A stretch of 12,418 nt of DNA from Methanobacteriota archaeon (GTDB lineage Archaea > Halobacteriota > Methanosarcinia > Methanosarcinales > Methanoperedenaceae): positions 1 through 12,418 of the forward strand of contig JAHIHJ010000425.1 in the NCBI GenBank assembly GCA_018899795.1. Direction: 5' to 3'. The position numbers and the translations under genes are program-made. The notes under the pieces were generated by a model, which was not told the DNA's origin, did no database searches, and saw only the letters and a list, made by a program, of their open reading frames with translations. Positions 12,037 through 12,418 of the stretch are shown here, in pieces; the first letter of the stretch is position 1, and each line of letters starts with the position of its first letter.

Positions 12037-12418
12037 TCATGGATTGTTCTTGTTTTTTTCTTTTCCCGGTTTCCAGATTCTCAGCATGAGTATAGCCAGC
12101 AGTCCGCCAGCCATCAGCGCCAGAACAGCATATGGAAGCTGTTGAATGCTTATCCAGATGGAACTGGCTTTTTTCAGGATACCCGAAGGCATAGTTTCAG
12201 CGGGAAGATCCTCACCTGAAGGATTAGGAGAATCTTCCATGGAAGAATCATCAGTCGAAGGTTTTTCAGCAGGAGGTGCCAACGAGGATGTATTATTTTC
12301 CTGTGTGGAAGCAGATGCCTTTTCCTGTGTGGAAGTAGATCCGAATTTTATCTCTACAGGATTGGAAATGCCAGAGCCTGTATTAGCCTGCGATTGTGTT
12401 TCAGGATCATATTCTGAC
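12037..12418 (-). CDS. C-terminal part of a membrane-anchored surface protein (partial)
   Basis: The minus-strand frame is open from the window edge to the stop at 12037 (about 126 codons seen); the true start is outside. A Ser/Thr/Pro/Glu-rich low-complexity stalk (repeated STQE-K/N, then PSTDDSSMEDSPNPSGEDLP) leads to one membrane helix (YAVLALMAGGLLAILML) and a basic tail KPGKEKNKNNP. This is the usual C-terminal anchor of archaeal extracellular proteins, with the catalytic or binding part upstream. A TTG at 12282 could serve as an internal start but nothing supports it. It precedes the second PstS-like gene by 75 bp; a shared envelope role is plausible. Confidence 0.65.
   Translation of the reverse strand, partial: SEYDPETQSQANTGSGISNPVEIKFGSTSTQEKASASTQENNTSSLAPPAEKPSTDDSSMEDSPNPSGEDLPAETMPSGILKKASSIWISIQQLPYAVLALMAGGLLAILMLRIWKPGKEKNKNNP
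12296..12343 (-). repeat. 24-bp in-frame tandem duplication in the stalk
   Basis: TTTTCCTGTGTGGAAG-C/T-AGAT occurs at 12296-12316 and 12320-12340, a 24-bp period. It encodes a repeated STQE motif in the linker, a typical length-variable stalk. Confidence 0.6.

Noticed and set aside
1..12418. CRISPR array or complete transposon
   Set aside because: No regularly spaced repeats with unique spacers and no transposase gene seen; the IscB-type relic alone does not make an element.

Overview
The window looks archaeal, probably from the order Methanosarcinales. Two proteins carry the archaeal type IV pilin-like N-terminus (K/N-A-V-S-P/T followed by a hydrophobic run). There is an ArnR1-like winged helix regulator, TATA-box promoters with leaderless or short-leader starts, and Asn/Thr-rich surface proteins. 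A W/Y-rich protein at 2382-2843 resembles the PHA-synthase partner PhaE, which suggests a relative of Candidatus Methanoperedens. That host assignment is inference.

Layout. 1-1529: an AAA+/DUF4143 ATPase between two copies of a 29-bp direct repeat. 1539-2117: the C-terminal part of an HNH-less IscB/IsrB-type RuvC protein, N-terminally broken. 2282-3474: the PhaE-like gene (+) and a small wHTH regulator (-), both preceded by the palindrome CTATATAG. 3584-4724 (-): a degenerate zinc ribbon, a small membrane protein and a Cys-containing gene split over two frames. 4913-6043 (-): a pilin-anchored PstS-like phosphate-binding protein with a strong terminator. 6044-7095: about 1 kb without a convincing protein gene but full of structure, including dyads and two GC-rich hairpin blocks (candidate small RNAs) behind near-identical promoter-like boxes. 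7096-9953 (-): SRPBCC, DUF3303, a small membrane protein, a LURP-one-like protein and a surface protein, several with apparent internal deletions. 9950-10365: two unlisted small ORFs. 10398-12418 (-): a four-helix membrane protein, a second pilin-anchored PstS-like protein lacking the usual ligand arginine, and the C-terminal anchor of a protein that runs off the window edge.

How it fits together. Most genes are on the minus strand in short units. The recurring theme is envelope and solute-binding proteins (two PstS paralogues, FN3/Ig-like surface protein, membrane anchor) plus signs of gene erosion: at least four genes look internally deleted or frameshifted. No single known defence or mobile system is complete here. 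The most promising undescribed signals are the CTATATAG-family intergenic sites, the paired candidate RNAs at 6597-6921, and the TAGGGAATA/32-bp dyad cluster upstream of the first PstS gene.
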